Assembly (NCBI GenBank): GCA_002307235.1
Contig: DBTV01000028.1
Coordinates: 66,846-85,309 of the forward strand
Length of the DNA: 18,464 nt
Reading direction: 5' to 3'
From: Acidobacteriaceae bacterium UBA1307
GTDB lineage: Bacteria; Acidobacteriota; Terriglobia; Terriglobales; Acidobacteriaceae
Positions 6,511 to 15,800 of the stretch are shown piece by piece. How positions within the stretch are numbered: the stretch's first letter is position 1; each line of letters starts with the position of its first letter. The notes under the pieces were generated by a model. That model made no database searches, was not told where the DNA came from, and saw only the letters and a list, made by a program, of their open reading frames with translations. A program made the translations under genes and the position numbers.

Positions 6511-7155
6511 CTAGCCGCGCACGAGGGCCGGAAGGTCCTTCGGCGTCGCGGCCACGGCATCGGCCAGCGCCTGTTCCTCGACCGGGCCGTAGCCCCAACC
6601 GACGGCCACGACGCGAACAGCGTTGGCGCGCGCGGCTTCGATATCGTGGATGCGATCGCCGATCATCCAGGCATCGCGCGGATCGAGCTTCTGCTCGGTG
6701 AGCAGGTGCCGGAGCAGGTCTGGCTTGGCGTGGCTGGCAAACGCGGCCTGATCGCCATAGATGGCGCGAAACAGCGGCACAAGTTCAAAGTGTTTGAGGA
6801 TGCGCTCGGCAAAGTGCTGCTGCTTCGAGGTGCAGACGTAGAGCGGAAAGCCCTCGACCGCAAGTTGCTTGAGCAGGGCGTGCACGCCGTCGTACACAGA
6901 ATTGTTCGACCAGCCCTCGCGGTCATAGCAGGCGCGATAGTCGTTGGCCAACTGCTTGCGCTCGGCCTCGGTTCCATTGGGCAACAGTTCGATCGCCCAG
7001 CTTTCGACCGGCGGGCCGACAAAGCGGTCGAGCGGTCCACCGGCATCGATCCGATGCTCGGCGAGCACCTTGCTCAAGCAGCCCAGGATGCCGGGTTTTG
7101 AATCGGTGAGCGTACCGTCAAGATCGAAGATCAGCGCGGGAAGCGAAGCAGCCAT
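6511..7155 (-). CDS. HAD-superfamily hydrolase, phosphoglycolate-phosphatase-like
   Basis: A 214-residue cytosolic phosphatase. All four HAD motifs are visible: motif I FDLDGTLTDS (nucleophile D11, acid/base D13), motif II in YVCTSK (T109), motif III lysine in HAKPD (K144), and motif IV MIGDRIHD (D167, D171). The alpha-helical cap lies between motifs I and II (about 20-90), the C1-type cap of the PGP/beta-phosphoglucomutase branch. Likely substrates are small phosphate esters such as 2-phosphoglycolate or nucleoside monophosphates; motif content does not decide. The ATG comes three bases after the GGDEF-EAL stop codon and has no Shine-Dalgarno of its own, so translation is probably coupled to that gene and the two share one mRNA. 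Confidence 0.85.
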   Translation of the reverse strand: MAASLPALIFDLDGTLTDSKPGILGCLSKVLAEHRIDAGGPLDRFVGPPVESWAIELLPNGTEAERKQLANDYRACYDREGWSNNSVYDGVHALLKQLAVEGFPLYVCTSKQQHFAERILKHFELVPLFRAIYGDQAAFASHAKPDLLRHLLTEQKLDPRDAWMIGDRIHDIEAARANAVRVVAVGWGYGPVEEQALADAVAATPKDLPALVRG

Positions 7156-7158
7156 GAT

Positions 7159-9813
7159 CTAAGTGTCGCAAAGCGGCTGCGGCGACGCAATGTACGGAAG
7201 AGGTTCTGCCTCCAGCCAATTCTTCTCGAAGGTAGCCAGCGGCTGTGGCCGGCCAAAGTAGAACCCTTGCTGGCAATGGCAGCCAAGTTTTTTCAGATAC
7301 TGGCATTGCTCTTCGGTTTCGACGCCCTCGGCCACCACCTTCAGCCGCATCGCGCGGCCCAGCGCCACGATGGTGTGCGCGATCACGCCGCTGGTCTTGT
7401 CCACCATCACATCACGAATAAAGGTGCGATCAATCTTGAGCTGATCGAGCGGCAACCGCTTCAGGTAGGCAAGAGACGAATAGCCGGTGCCGAAGTCATC
7501 GAGCGAGAAGTGGATGCCGTGCTGCTTGAGCAGGCTCATTTTGGCGATCACCTTCTCCATGTTGTCGACGAGCATGCTCTCGGTCAGCTCCAGATTCAGC
7601 CGATGCGGATCGGCACCGGTGCTCGCCAGCGCCTCGAGCACCGTATCGACGAAGTTCTCCTGGCGCAGTTGCAGCGAGCTGATGTTGACGGCCACCATGA
7701 TCTCGGAGGCACGCGGATGCCTGCTCCAGATCGCGATCTGCCGACAGGCCATCTCGAGCACCTGCTCGCCGAGCGACAGAATCAGCCCGGAGTGCTCTGC
7801 GATGCCGATGAACTCGACCGGAGGCAGCAACCCGCGCCTCGGATGCCGCCAGCGCAACAGCGTTTCGACGCCGCTCAACCGGCCGCACTCGATCTGTGGC
7901 TGATAGAAGAGTTCGAACTCGCCGTGGCGCATCCCCTCGCGCATCTCTTCTTCAATGGCGGCACGCGCGTTGACGGCCACCTGGAGCGAGGGTGCGAAAA
8001 AGCAGATGGCATTGCGTCCGGCAGCCTTGGCCTCATACATCGCAATGTCGGCCTGCTGCAACAGTTCATCAGTGTTCACGCCGCGACTATCGAAGATGGT
8101 GATGCCAATGCTTGCACTGCTGCGACATTCATGCCCGTCGAGCACATAGGGTTGGCTCGTCACGGCCAGAATCTTTTCCGCCACCAGGCGCGCCTGCTCG
8201 CTGGCCACGGCAGCATCTCCGTTCAGCCGGTCCAGCATCACGACGAACTCGTCCCCGCCCAGCCGCGCCACCAGATCGGTCTCACGCACGGCACCGGCAA
8301 TGCGCAGCGCCACCTCGCGCAACATCAGGTCGCCCGTCGGATGACCGAGCGTGTCGTTGAGCACTTTGAAGTTGTCCAGATCGACGAACAGCAAGGCGCG
8401 CTGCGACTGCAAAACAAGGCTGGAGGCCAAGGTCTTTTCCAACTGCTCAAGCAGGCGCCGCCGGTTGGGCAGCCCGGTCAGCGAATCATAAAAGGCCAGA
8501 ATGTGAATCTCGTTTTCCGCGGCCTTGGCTGAAGTAATGTCGCGCGCGATCACGATGGTGCAAATCGCGTGATCGATTTCAATCGTCGAGGCGGAGAGCA
8601 TCACCCAGATTCTCTGCCCATCTTTTTTGCGGAATCTGGCCTCGAAATCGCGGCAATGCGCGGTCTCGTCCAGAGTGCGCTGCCAACGCTCGCGATCCTG
8701 CAAATCCTCCCACAGTGCCCCTTCCAGCACCGTAACGCCGACCAGTTCATCGCGCCGGTAGCCGAGCATGGCTAAAAAACGGGGATTCACCTCGAGGATC
8801 TGGTTCGACTCACGATCCAGAATCAGAATGCCATCGAAGCTCGAGCGAAAAACGGCGCTATAGCGCGCCTCACTCTGGCGCAGTTTTTGTGTCGCGGCGC
8901 CCAGCAGATATTCGGCATCCTTTGCCGCGCTCACATCGCGTGCCACGGAAAGGATGTGCGGCTCGCCATTCATGTCAATGCGCGCAGCCGACAACTCGGC
9001 CCAGATCAAATGCCCGTCTTTGGCGCGGAACCGCGTCACCAGATTGCGACAAACGCCGGTCTCGCGCATCTCCTTGGCAAAGACCTCGAACGCCGCGGGA
9101 TCGCCCCACAGATTGAGTTCCCTCGAACTGCGCCCGATCACTTCCTCGCGCGTGTAGCCAAGCATATTGAAGAAGGCCAGATTGCAGTCAATGTAGCCAC
9201 CATCTTTCACGCGATTGATCGTGATCGCGTCCGGCGTGTTTTCAAAGGCTATGCGATAACGCTCATCGCTCAGCCGCAGCTTCTTCTGCACCACGGCCAG
9301 ACGGTCTTCGGCATGCTTCTGCGCGGTCATCTCGCGGGCATAGACCACAATGCCCATCGGCCTGCCATCTTCCCAGATGCGGTTCAGATGAAAATCGAAA
9401 ACACTCTGATTCTGAATCTCATACTCGAATTGCAGTTGCCCCAGCGCCAAAACCTGTTTAAAACGCTCACCCCACCATTGGGCACGCTCTTCCGGCAACG
9501 CCTGCAACAGAAACATCCCAGGCCGAAGAGCGACACCAAACATCGCCCTCAGGCACTCGCGCGCAGACCGATTGATGTTTCTTAGCCGATAGTCAAGATC
9601 AACCGCCCAGAAATGATCCGGCAGGTTCTCAACCAGCGCAATGAGGTCTGCTCCGTCAGAACGCGACGGCATCGCCTGCACGTTTCGCACATCCGGATGA
9701 GACTCTTCGCTCTCCACGCCATCCGTCCTAGGAAGAATCACACGCGCCACAGAAGCCGTCCGCCCGCGATCCAGATCAAGGGAACAGCCTCCCTGGCCCA
9801 TTAACTTACTCAT
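7159..9813 (-). CDS. Three-PAS GGDEF-EAL protein (c-di-GMP cyclase/phosphodiesterase)
   Basis: An 884-residue regulator predicted to make and/or break cyclic di-GMP in response to signals sensed by PAS domains. No membrane segment is seen, so it is probably cytosolic. Order: PAS about 51-167, PAS about 182-297, PAS about 312-428 (each ending in a PAC-type motif such as VARDVSAAKDAE), GGDEF about 438-600, EAL about 615-865. The cyclase motif is intact (LGGDEF, 518-523), with RETD five residues upstream as a product-inhibition site. The EAL motif reads ETLLRWRHP, and the other phosphodiesterase signatures are present (VNISSLQL, LELTES, DDFGTGYSS, LKIDRTFI, AEGVE, QQGFYFGRP), so both halves may be active. 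The start MSKLMGQGG is uncertain: the frame stays open to 10122, but that stretch is AT-rich and runs into the thymidine kinase gene. The HAD gene follows after three bases. Confidence 0.9.
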   Translation of the reverse strand: MSKLMGQGGCSLDLDRGRTASVARVILPRTDGVESEESHPDVRNVQAMPSRSDGADLIALVENLPDHFWAVDLDYRLRNINRSARECLRAMFGVALRPGMFLLQALPEERAQWWGERFKQVLALGQLQFEYEIQNQSVFDFHLNRIWEDGRPMGIVVYAREMTAQKHAEDRLAVVQKKLRLSDERYRIAFENTPDAITINRVKDGGYIDCNLAFFNMLGYTREEVIGRSSRELNLWGDPAAFEVFAKEMRETGVCRNLVTRFRAKDGHLIWAELSAARIDMNGEPHILSVARDVSAAKDAEYLLGAATQKLRQSEARYSAVFRSSFDGILILDRESNQILEVNPRFLAMLGYRRDELVGVTVLEGALWEDLQDRERWQRTLDETAHCRDFEARFRKKDGQRIWVMLSASTIEIDHAICTIVIARDITSAKAAENEIHILAFYDSLTGLPNRRRLLEQLEKTLASSLVLQSQRALLFVDLDNFKVLNDTLGHPTGDLMLREVALRIAGAVRETDLVARLGGDEFVVMLDRLNGDAAVASEQARLVAEKILAVTSQPYVLDGHECRSSASIGITIFDSRGVNTDELLQQADIAMYEAKAAGRNAICFFAPSLQVAVNARAAIEEEMREGMRHGEFELFYQPQIECGRLSGVETLLRWRHPRRGLLPPVEFIGIAEHSGLILSLGEQVLEMACRQIAIWSRHPRASEIMVAVNISSLQLRQENFVDTVLEALASTGADPHRLNLELTESMLVDNMEKVIAKMSLLKQHGIHFSLDDFGTGYSSLAYLKRLPLDQLKIDRTFIRDVMVDKTSGVIAHTIVALGRAMRLKVVAEGVETEEQCQYLKKLGCHCQQGFYFGRPQPLATFEKNWLEAEPLPYIASPQPLCDT

Positions 9814-10072
9814 CGGTGCAAAAATTAGAAAGTATGAATCTTGCGCCTGATATGCCCCAAATTGCGGCTCCTCAGACAACACAGAGTGTATCAATTTAAA
9901 ACAATTTTTCTCTGACCTAAAAGTGGTAGTCCTCTTTAAAATTTTCATACATACGCACAAAACCCGCGATGGACGCGAAGAACAAGCGCAGCGCCGCCTT
10001 CTGCTCCGTTCTTGCAGGCCCACAGCATCCGAATTTGATTCAAAAATTAAACGATGCTGCAGAATGCGACAG
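9814..10072. other. Gap upstream of the GGDEF-EAL gene
   Basis: 259 bp between the thymidine kinase stop and the chosen start of the GGDEF-EAL gene. The 9814-9950 part is AT-rich and presumably carries the GGDEF-EAL promoter, but I could not settle on a -35/-10 pair. No terminator hairpin was recognised after the kinase gene. Confidence 0.4.
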
Positions 10073-10687
10073 CTAGTGCGGCTTGCCGGGCAACACAAAG
10101 TGCTCGGCGCAACGCGGCTCATAGTTATCCCCAGCCATGATCACCGGACTGTCATACGAGGCCGGTTTGCCGTCGATCAGCCGCTGTGGATAGAGCGCCT
10201 TGGCGCCGCAACTGCAGTAGGCCACCAGTTCGGTAATGTTGCCAGAGAAGGTGCGCACCAGCCAGTTCAACTCCAGCATCTCGCCAAAGGGAAGCCCGCG
10301 AAAATCCAGTTCGAGCCCGGAGACCATGACGTCATAGCCGTGCTCAAGCAGCCGCTTGGTAAACAGAAACAGGTCGCGCACAAACTGGCCTTCGTCGATG
10401 GCAATACAGTCCACGCGCTTGCCGATGCTCTTTTCCGTCTCGGCCAGCGTCGGCAACACCGACCAGGGATCGGCGGAGAGAAACTCGATGGCTTCCATGG
10501 CGACGCAGCCCTGCCGGTTGCGGCTTTCAACCAGACCGGCGGCGGCCTTGGTGTCATCGCTCGGCTTGAGCAGCATCACATATTGCTTGGCATACTGGCG
10601 GCGCGTCTCAATGCGTCGCAGCAACTCGGCCGTCTTGTTGCTGCGCATCGGCCCGACAATCAACTCGAGCTTGCCTGGTACTTCCAT
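10073..10687 (-). CDS. tdk: Divergent type II thymidine kinase
   Basis: Phosphorylates thymidine with ATP in nucleoside salvage. 204 residues, normal for the family. The start MEVPGKLEL is chosen because GTGAGG lies six bases upstream and because family members begin just before the P-loop; ATG/GTG codons seven or eight codons earlier have poor ribosome sites. Recognisable parts: P-loop GPMRSNKT (12-19), DEGQF (98-102, for the usual DEAQF), GLELDFRGLPF and the C-terminal zinc-ribbon region. Two positions are unusual. The glycine of the usual GPMxSGKT is N17. The first zinc knuckle is CSC (C158, C160) with Tyr where the first Cys of CxxC would be, while the second pair C193/H196 is kept. The enzyme may still work, or may be a relative with changed specificity. 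Confidence 0.8.
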   Translation of the reverse strand: MEVPGKLELIVGPMRSNKTAELLRRIETRRQYAKQYVMLLKPSDDTKAAAGLVESRNRQGCVAMEAIEFLSADPWSVLPTLAETEKSIGKRVDCIAIDEGQFVRDLFLFTKRLLEHGYDVMVSGLELDFRGLPFGEMLELNWLVRTFSGNITELVAYCSCGAKALYPQRLIDGKPASYDSPVIMAGDNYEPRCAEHFVLPGKPH

Positions 10688-10807
10688 TGCTTGCCTCACG
10701 GTCATCACTTCTTATTTTCGCCGAGAAGCAGGGAAAGGGGCTAGTGGACAGTAATTCGAGCCTTCAGGCGCACGGGCATTTCTTCGTTGGCAAAAAAGCC
10801 CGCGGCT

Positions 10808-10875
10808 CAAGCCGTCTCATCTCCCTCGGAATTTCAGGGGCATGAATGCCCCTGCTCCCTCCCCAAGACGGCTTG
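10808..10875. repeat. Nested palindrome upstream of GH79
   Basis: Outer arms CAAGCCGTCT (10808-10817) and AGACGGCTTG (10866-10875) are perfect complements. Inside is a perfect 9-bp hairpin CAGGGGCAT-GA-ATGCCCCTG (10835-10854), whose centre again reads TGAA. It may form a two-storey stem in RNA or be a mobile palindromic repeat. No T-run follows the outer stem, so it is not a simple terminator. Confidence 0.65.
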
Positions 10876-10948
10876 GCCAAGGAAGTTGCCGCAAGACAAT
10901 TTCAAATGCGATTGCCCTCTCCCCTGTTCACTGTTCACCTGGCGTGTC

Positions 10949-10973
10949 TATACTGTTGTGCAAACGCTTTCAC
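10949..10973 (+). promoter_or_regulatory. GH79 promoter -10 box with GalR/LacI-type operator
   Basis: TATACT at 10949-10954 is a good -10 box (no clear -35). GTGCAAACGCTTTCAC at 10958-10973 matches all 12 fixed positions of the GalR/LacI-family consensus GTGnAAnCGnTTnCAC. It lies over the expected transcription start, the usual place for repression. The ribosome site TAAGGA is at 10976-10981. Confidence 0.65.
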
Positions 10974-10992
10974 CCTAAGGATTGCCGCCCCA

Positions 10993-12540
10993 ATGTCCAC
11001 TCTTTCTCGCCGCAATTTTCTGGTGACGGCCGCACTCGCCGCCCCCACGCTCCGCCTGCTCGCTCAAGGCGGCAACGGCCCGGTTGCCGTCGCGCTCACC
11101 CTGCCCACCGAGGCCCTCGGAGCAAAGATGCCCGCAGATTTCGTCGGGCTCTCTTATGAGATTCAGCAGCTCACCGATCCGAAATTCTTTTCGCTGGCCA
11201 ACACCGGACTCATCCGCGCCTTCCGCCAGCTTTCCGCGCACGGCGTGCTGCGGCTCGGCGGCAACACCAGCGAGTTCGGCTACTGGAAGCCCACCGCCGA
11301 CGCACCCGAACCCGCGCACCCCGCCACCCGCGAGGTTGCCGGCGAACCCAAGGCCGAGTATTACGCCGTCACGCCCGAGGCCGTGCGCAACCTCGCCGCA
11401 TTTTTGAAGGCCACCGGCTGGAGCTGCCTCTACGGCATCGGCATGGGCACCAACACGCCCGAGCGCGCCGCCGACGAGGCCGTCTTCGTCGCCAAAACCC
11501 TCGGCGCCAGCCTGCAATATTTCCAGATCGGCAACGAGGTTGATCTCTTCGACCGCCACCTGCGCGACCCGAAGACCTGGACCCCGAAGGCCTATCTTGA
11601 CGAGTGGCTGGCGATTGCCCGCGCCGTCACCGCACGGGTTCCCGAGGCGCGCTTCGGCCTGCCCGACGTGGCCTCCGACGTCACCTGGCTGCCGCAGATC
11701 GCCACGCTTTGGCCCGCCGTCGAAAACCCGCCGCATGTCACCACGCTCAGCCACCATCACTACTTCGACGGCCCGGCCACCAACCCGCACGTCACCATTG
11801 AGAACCTGCTCAAGGCCGAGTCGATGCGCAAGGTGCAACACAATGCCGACCTGGCCACGGGTGCCGCCGACGCCATGCACCTGCGCGTGCGCATGACCGA
11901 GGGCAACACCTGCTATCGGGGCGGCAAACCGGGCGTCTCCGACGTCTTCGCCGCCGCGCTCTGGTCGGCCGACTACTCCCTGCTTTTAGCCAGCAATAAC
12001 TACTCGGGCATCAACCTGCACGGCGGTACCGGCAAGTCTGTGGCGAACTCGGTCGGCGGATTTTTGCCGGGCGATGGCCTGCTGCGCGAACAAGGCAAAA
12101 GCGAGGCCGAAATCGCCACGCATCCGCATCCGTTCTACACGCCCATCGGCACCTTCGGCGACAAATACATCGTGCAGCCGGTCGGCATCGGCCTCGGCTT
12201 CGCGGGCAAGTTGAGCGGCGCCACGTTTCTGAAGGCCGACCTGACCGCCCCGCTGCAATCGGCCGGCATCAACGCCACCGCCTACGCCGCGCGCCTCGCC
12301 AACGGCCGTACCTCGCTTGTCATCATCAACAAGGATCTCGAAAAAGATCTCGCGTTGACCGTCGACTTCGGCACGCACGCTGCGGGACTTGTCCACGCCG
12401 AAACTCTGCGCGCACCCTCCGCCGACAGCCGCGAGGCCCACATCGAGCCCGAAGCCAAACCGCGCGCGCTCAAGGCTGGCAAGCTCGCCATCACCGTGCC
12501 CCACACCTCTGCCCTGCGGCTGACGCTCGAGAAAAAGTAG
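10993..12540 (+). CDS. Tat-exported GH79 glycosidase, beta-glucuronidase-like
   Basis: Probably releases glucuronic acid (or its 4-O-methyl form) from polysaccharides or glycoproteins outside the cytoplasm. 515 residues, starting at MSTLSRRNFLV after TAAGGA. SRRNFL with the following Ala-rich core (to about residue 25) is a twin-arginine signal. The (beta/alpha)8 domain has FVGLSYEIQQL (50-60), VLRLGGNTSEFGYW (85-98), the acid/base in QIGNEV (E182) and the nucleophile in MTEGN (E303). Near the C-terminus a beta-sandwich domain (about 415-513; LVIINKDLEKDLALTVDF) follows, as in the Acidobacterium capsulatum GH79 enzyme, whose catalytic glutamates have similar spacing (from memory). Substrate is inferred from family; heparanase-like or hyaluronidase-like use cannot be excluded. 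It has its own terminator and an operator shared with the downstream receptor gene. Confidence 0.82.
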   Translation: MSTLSRRNFLVTAALAAPTLRLLAQGGNGPVAVALTLPTEALGAKMPADFVGLSYEIQQLTDPKFFSLANTGLIRAFRQLSAHGVLRLGGNTSEFGYWKPTADAPEPAHPATREVAGEPKAEYYAVTPEAVRNLAAFLKATGWSCLYGIGMGTNTPERAADEAVFVAKTLGASLQYFQIGNEVDLFDRHLRDPKTWTPKAYLDEWLAIARAVTARVPEARFGLPDVASDVTWLPQIATLWPAVENPPHVTTLSHHHYFDGPATNPHVTIENLLKAESMRKVQHNADLATGAADAMHLRVRMTEGNTCYRGGKPGVSDVFAAALWSADYSLLLASNNYSGINLHGGTGKSVANSVGGFLPGDGLLREQGKSEAEIATHPHPFYTPIGTFGDKYIVQPVGIGLGFAGKLSGATFLKADLTAPLQSAGINATAYAARLANGRTSLVIINKDLEKDLALTVDFGTHAAGLVHAETLRAPSADSREAHIEPEAKPRALKAGKLAITVPHTSALRLTLEKK

Positions 12541-12550
12541 TCTCAATCTT

Positions 12551-12607
12551 CCAGCGAATTGTGCTCTCCGAAACTTTCTTCGAGAGACAATTCGCTGGTA
12601 TTTTTTT
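12551..12607 (+). terminator. Rho-independent terminator of GH79
   Basis: CCAGCGAATTGT (12551-12562) pairs perfectly with ACAATTCGCTGG (12587-12598). An inner CTCTC/GAGAG (12564-12568/12582-12586) continues the stem. Seven T follow at 12601-12607. Confidence 0.9.
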
Positions 12608-12826
12608 GACTGCGGCACGCTCCGTCCGCAGCAAGAAATAGCCGAAATGCACACGTTTTCTTTTTCGTTTCGCGGCAGGATTCGCGGCACAAATTCCCCC
12701 ATAAGCAATAGATAAAAATAGCTTTGACAACAAATAGTCCTAACAGAAACATTATCTATACCGAAACGATCCTTTTCGCTTGACAAGGGATAAAAGTCTG
12801 CTCTAGAGTGGGGCGTTTTATGGGGC

Positions 12827-12842
12827 ATGGAATCGTTTACAC
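12827..12842 (+). promoter_or_regulatory. GalR/LacI-type operator candidate 1 of the receptor gene
   Basis: ATGGAATCGTTTACAC matches 11 of the 12 fixed positions of GTGnAAnCGnTTnCAC; the right half CGTTTACAC is perfect. It lies just downstream of the proposed -10 box. Confidence 0.6.
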
Positions 12843-12858
12843 GAAAAATGACTCCAGC

Positions 12859-12874
12859 CTGAAAACGCTTTCTA
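12859..12874 (+). promoter_or_regulatory. GalR/LacI-type operator candidate 2 of the receptor gene
   Basis: CTGAAAACGCTTTCTA matches 9 of 12 fixed positions and shares the central AAACGCTTTC exactly with the GH79 operator. Its centre is 32 bp, about three helical turns, from candidate 1, so two dimers could bind the same DNA face. Confidence 0.5.
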
Positions 12875-12887
12875 CTCACGGAGGCTT

Positions 12888-15800
12888 ATGCAACTCATGA
12901 AATCACCCAAAATCTTGTCTTGGCTCCTCTTGCTCACTTGCCTGCTCGGCGTGCAGCGGATCGCTGCGCAAGAATTTACGGGCAGAGTGCTGGACCCAAC
13001 CGGCGCCGCCGTCCCGAGCGCCGCGATTGTCGTCCACAACATCCTCACCAACGAGGAGATTGCCACTCAAACCAACAACTCCGGCGTTTACACCGTCCCC
13101 TACCTCAAGTCGGGCGAGTACCGTGTTTCAGCTTCGGCCCCGGGCTTTGAATCGCTCATCAAAGACAACATCACACTGGAAGTCGGCAAAACCGGTGTCG
13201 TCAATTTCTCCCTCAAGGTTGGCGCGGCTTCTGCCTGGGTAACCGTGGAAGCCAACGTGGCCCTCGATCTGGGCAAGGCGGATCGCGGCGAAGTGGTCGA
13301 AAACGCGCGCGTCACGGAGTTGCCTTTGAACGGGCGCGACCCACAGATGCTGGCCGTGCTCAATGCCGGCGTGGTCTGGGGAAATTCGCAATCCTACTCG
13401 CAGTACCAACGCCCCTTTGACAGCACGCAGACCAGCATGATGATCAATGGTGGTGGCGCAGGCAACAACGTGCTGCTGCTCGACGGTGTCTCGAACGACG
13501 CTGGTAACGGTAACGGCGTGACTGGCTATGTGCCTCCCGTCGACGCCGTGCAGGAATTCAAGATCATCACCAATCCCTATGACGCGCAGTTTGGCCGCGG
13601 CCAGGGCGGCGTGCAGGACATCACCCTCAAATCGGGCACCAACCAGCTTCACGGCGATGTGTACGAATTTGCCCGCCGCACGTGGCTCGACTCCGACACC
13701 TGGCTCAATGACAACATCAACAGCAAGACGCCGGGCAAGGCGACCAAAGGGCAGCATAAGCTAGACCAGTACGGCTTTGAGCTCGATGGCCCGGTCGTTT
13801 TCCCCAAGCTCTACAACGGTCGCGACAAGACCTTCTTCCTGGTGCAGTTCGAAAACTGGGATGAGAAGGTACCGAACACGCTGGTCACCTCCGTGCCCGA
13901 CCCCAACTGGATCAAGGGCGACTTCAGCAACCTGACCTATTGGACGGGAAGCGCCTACGCGCCCATCACCTTGTACGATCCCACCTCACTGCACTACGAC
14001 AGCGCCAGCAAAAGCTACGTCCGCAATGCATTTACCAGCAACAACCTGAAGAACAGAATCAATTCGGTGTCACAGAAGCTACTGTCCTACTATCCCGCGC
14101 CGAATCTTACGCCAGCTTCTGGCAGCAATCCGTTTGAAAGCAACTACACCGCCTACAATCCAACGACCGACACCTACCGCAACGCACTGGCCAAGCTGGA
14201 CAGAAACTTTGGCGAGAAGGATCGTCTTTCGCTGCGCTACGGTTACTGGGAGCGCTGGGAGACACGCAGCGACAACGGTATGCCCGGCGAAGCGAATTCC
14301 GGCGCAGAACCTTTCGGCCAACACGGACACACCTTCACCACCGACTGGGTACACACCTTTTCCCCGTCACTGATTCTTGATTTTCGCGGATCGGTGATCG
14401 TGCGCGGCAACTTCTGGCACAACGGTCCGCAGGACTTCAACCTCGCCTCCAACCTCGGCTGGTCAGGGAGCAACATGGGCAATCACATGCCCTACATGAA
14501 GCCCGGCGATAATTTTGCCTATCTCGGCAACCAGGGTGCCAACGACGACGTTGAAAACTCGCTCAACCTTCTACCCAGTGTCACCTGGATCAAAGGCAAC
14601 CACACCTTCCACTTCGGCGCCGACATTCGCGACATGCAGAAGGCGATCAAGTCGTCGCAATACGGCCCCTCGTTCTCGATCGACCGGCAGTGGACCCAGC
14701 AGCAATACAATGTCTCCGACAGTGCCTCCGGCAACTCCATCGCCTCAATGCTGCTCGGTTACGCAACCTCCGGCTCCAACAGCTATATCTCGCAGGCCTA
14801 CTGGACGCGGCATTACTTTGCGCCCTTTATCCAGGATGACTGGAAGGTTTCACGCCGGCTGACCGTCAACCTCGGCATCCGGTATGACATCAACATGCCG
14901 ACCACCGAGCGCCACAACCGCGTCGATTACGCCTTCGACACCACCTCCACCAACCCTGTCGATTCGCTGATCAACCACTCGCTCATTCCCAACGGAAGCG
15001 CCCTGAAGGGGCAGGTCACCTTCGCGGGCGTCAATGGCAACCCGCGCAGTTACTACGCCACGGACTGGAAGAACATTCAACCGCGCGTCGGCTTTGCCTA
15101 TGCGGCCCGGGAAAATCTGGTGATCCGCGGCGGCTTCGGTGAGATGTTCCGCAACCCGGTTCCGGGCGGCAACACGATGGGATGGTCCTCGACGACGGCA
15201 TTTACCGCTACGCAAGATAACGGCATGAGCCCGTCCAGCACTCTGACCAATCCCTTCCCGGATGGCATCGTCGCTCCGACGGGTTCGTCGACCGGCGGTT
15301 ATACCGACCTCGGACAAGGCCCCTGGTTCATTAACCCCAACTACAAGACACCTGGCATTTGGCAATACTCCTTCGGCATCCAGCAGCAGTTTTTGAAGGC
15401 AGACACCCTCGAAATCAGCTATGCGGGCAGCCATGCCTTCCACCAGGATTCTTCGGACAACATCAACCACTGGTCTTCGACGTATCAGGCCAAGTGCAAC
15501 ATTGAGATGGGCGGCAGCTATCACGTCTGCGACGACCCGACGAACTATGCGACAAACCCGTTCAAGGGTATCTCATACTTCAGCGGATCGGACTACTACA
15601 CTGCGCCCACGATTCGGTACGGCAACCTGACCCGCGCCTTCCCGCAATTTGGCGACGTCACCGAATGGCAGCTCAACGACAACCGCACCACTTACAACTC
15701 GCTGCAGGTCACGGGTATTCATCGCCAAGGCAAGGACCTCACGCTGCATGGCACCTGGACCTGGTCGAAGATGATGGATACGGGCGGCTATGCCGACACG

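Larger units (their letters stand above)
10688..10992. other. Divergent intergenic region, thymidine kinase / GH79
   Basis: 305 bp containing a small palindrome GCCTTCAGGC (10760-10769), a nested palindrome (10808-10875) and the GH79 promoter-operator (10949-10973). An open frame continuing upstream of the GH79 start through this stretch is judged non-coding because the twin-arginine signal begins at 10993. Confidence 0.6.
12608..12887 (+). promoter_or_regulatory. Receptor gene promoter and leader region
   Basis: 280 bp, AT-rich in the middle. TTGACA at 12780-12785 is followed after 18 bp by TAGAGT (12804-12809), the best promoter candidate. A second TTGACA at 12724-12729 lacks a well-placed -10. 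The leader contains two operator-like palindromes and GGAGG at 12880-12884. A direct repeat TTCGCGGCA occurs at 12669-12677 and 12681-12689. The leader has no open frame of note. Confidence 0.5.

Noticed and set aside
9814..10122. 103-codon N-terminal extension of the GGDEF-EAL protein
   Set aside because: AT-rich, Cys/Arg-rich without domain character, no ribosome site, and it would overlap the thymidine kinase gene.
10846..10992. 49-codon upstream extension of GH79
   Set aside because: It would bury the twin-arginine signal inside the protein and run through the promoter, operator and nested palindrome.
12669..12689. Direct repeat TTCGCGGCA with 12-bp period as an iteron or activator site
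   Set aside because: Only two copies, far upstream of the best promoter candidate, and not found at the other genes.
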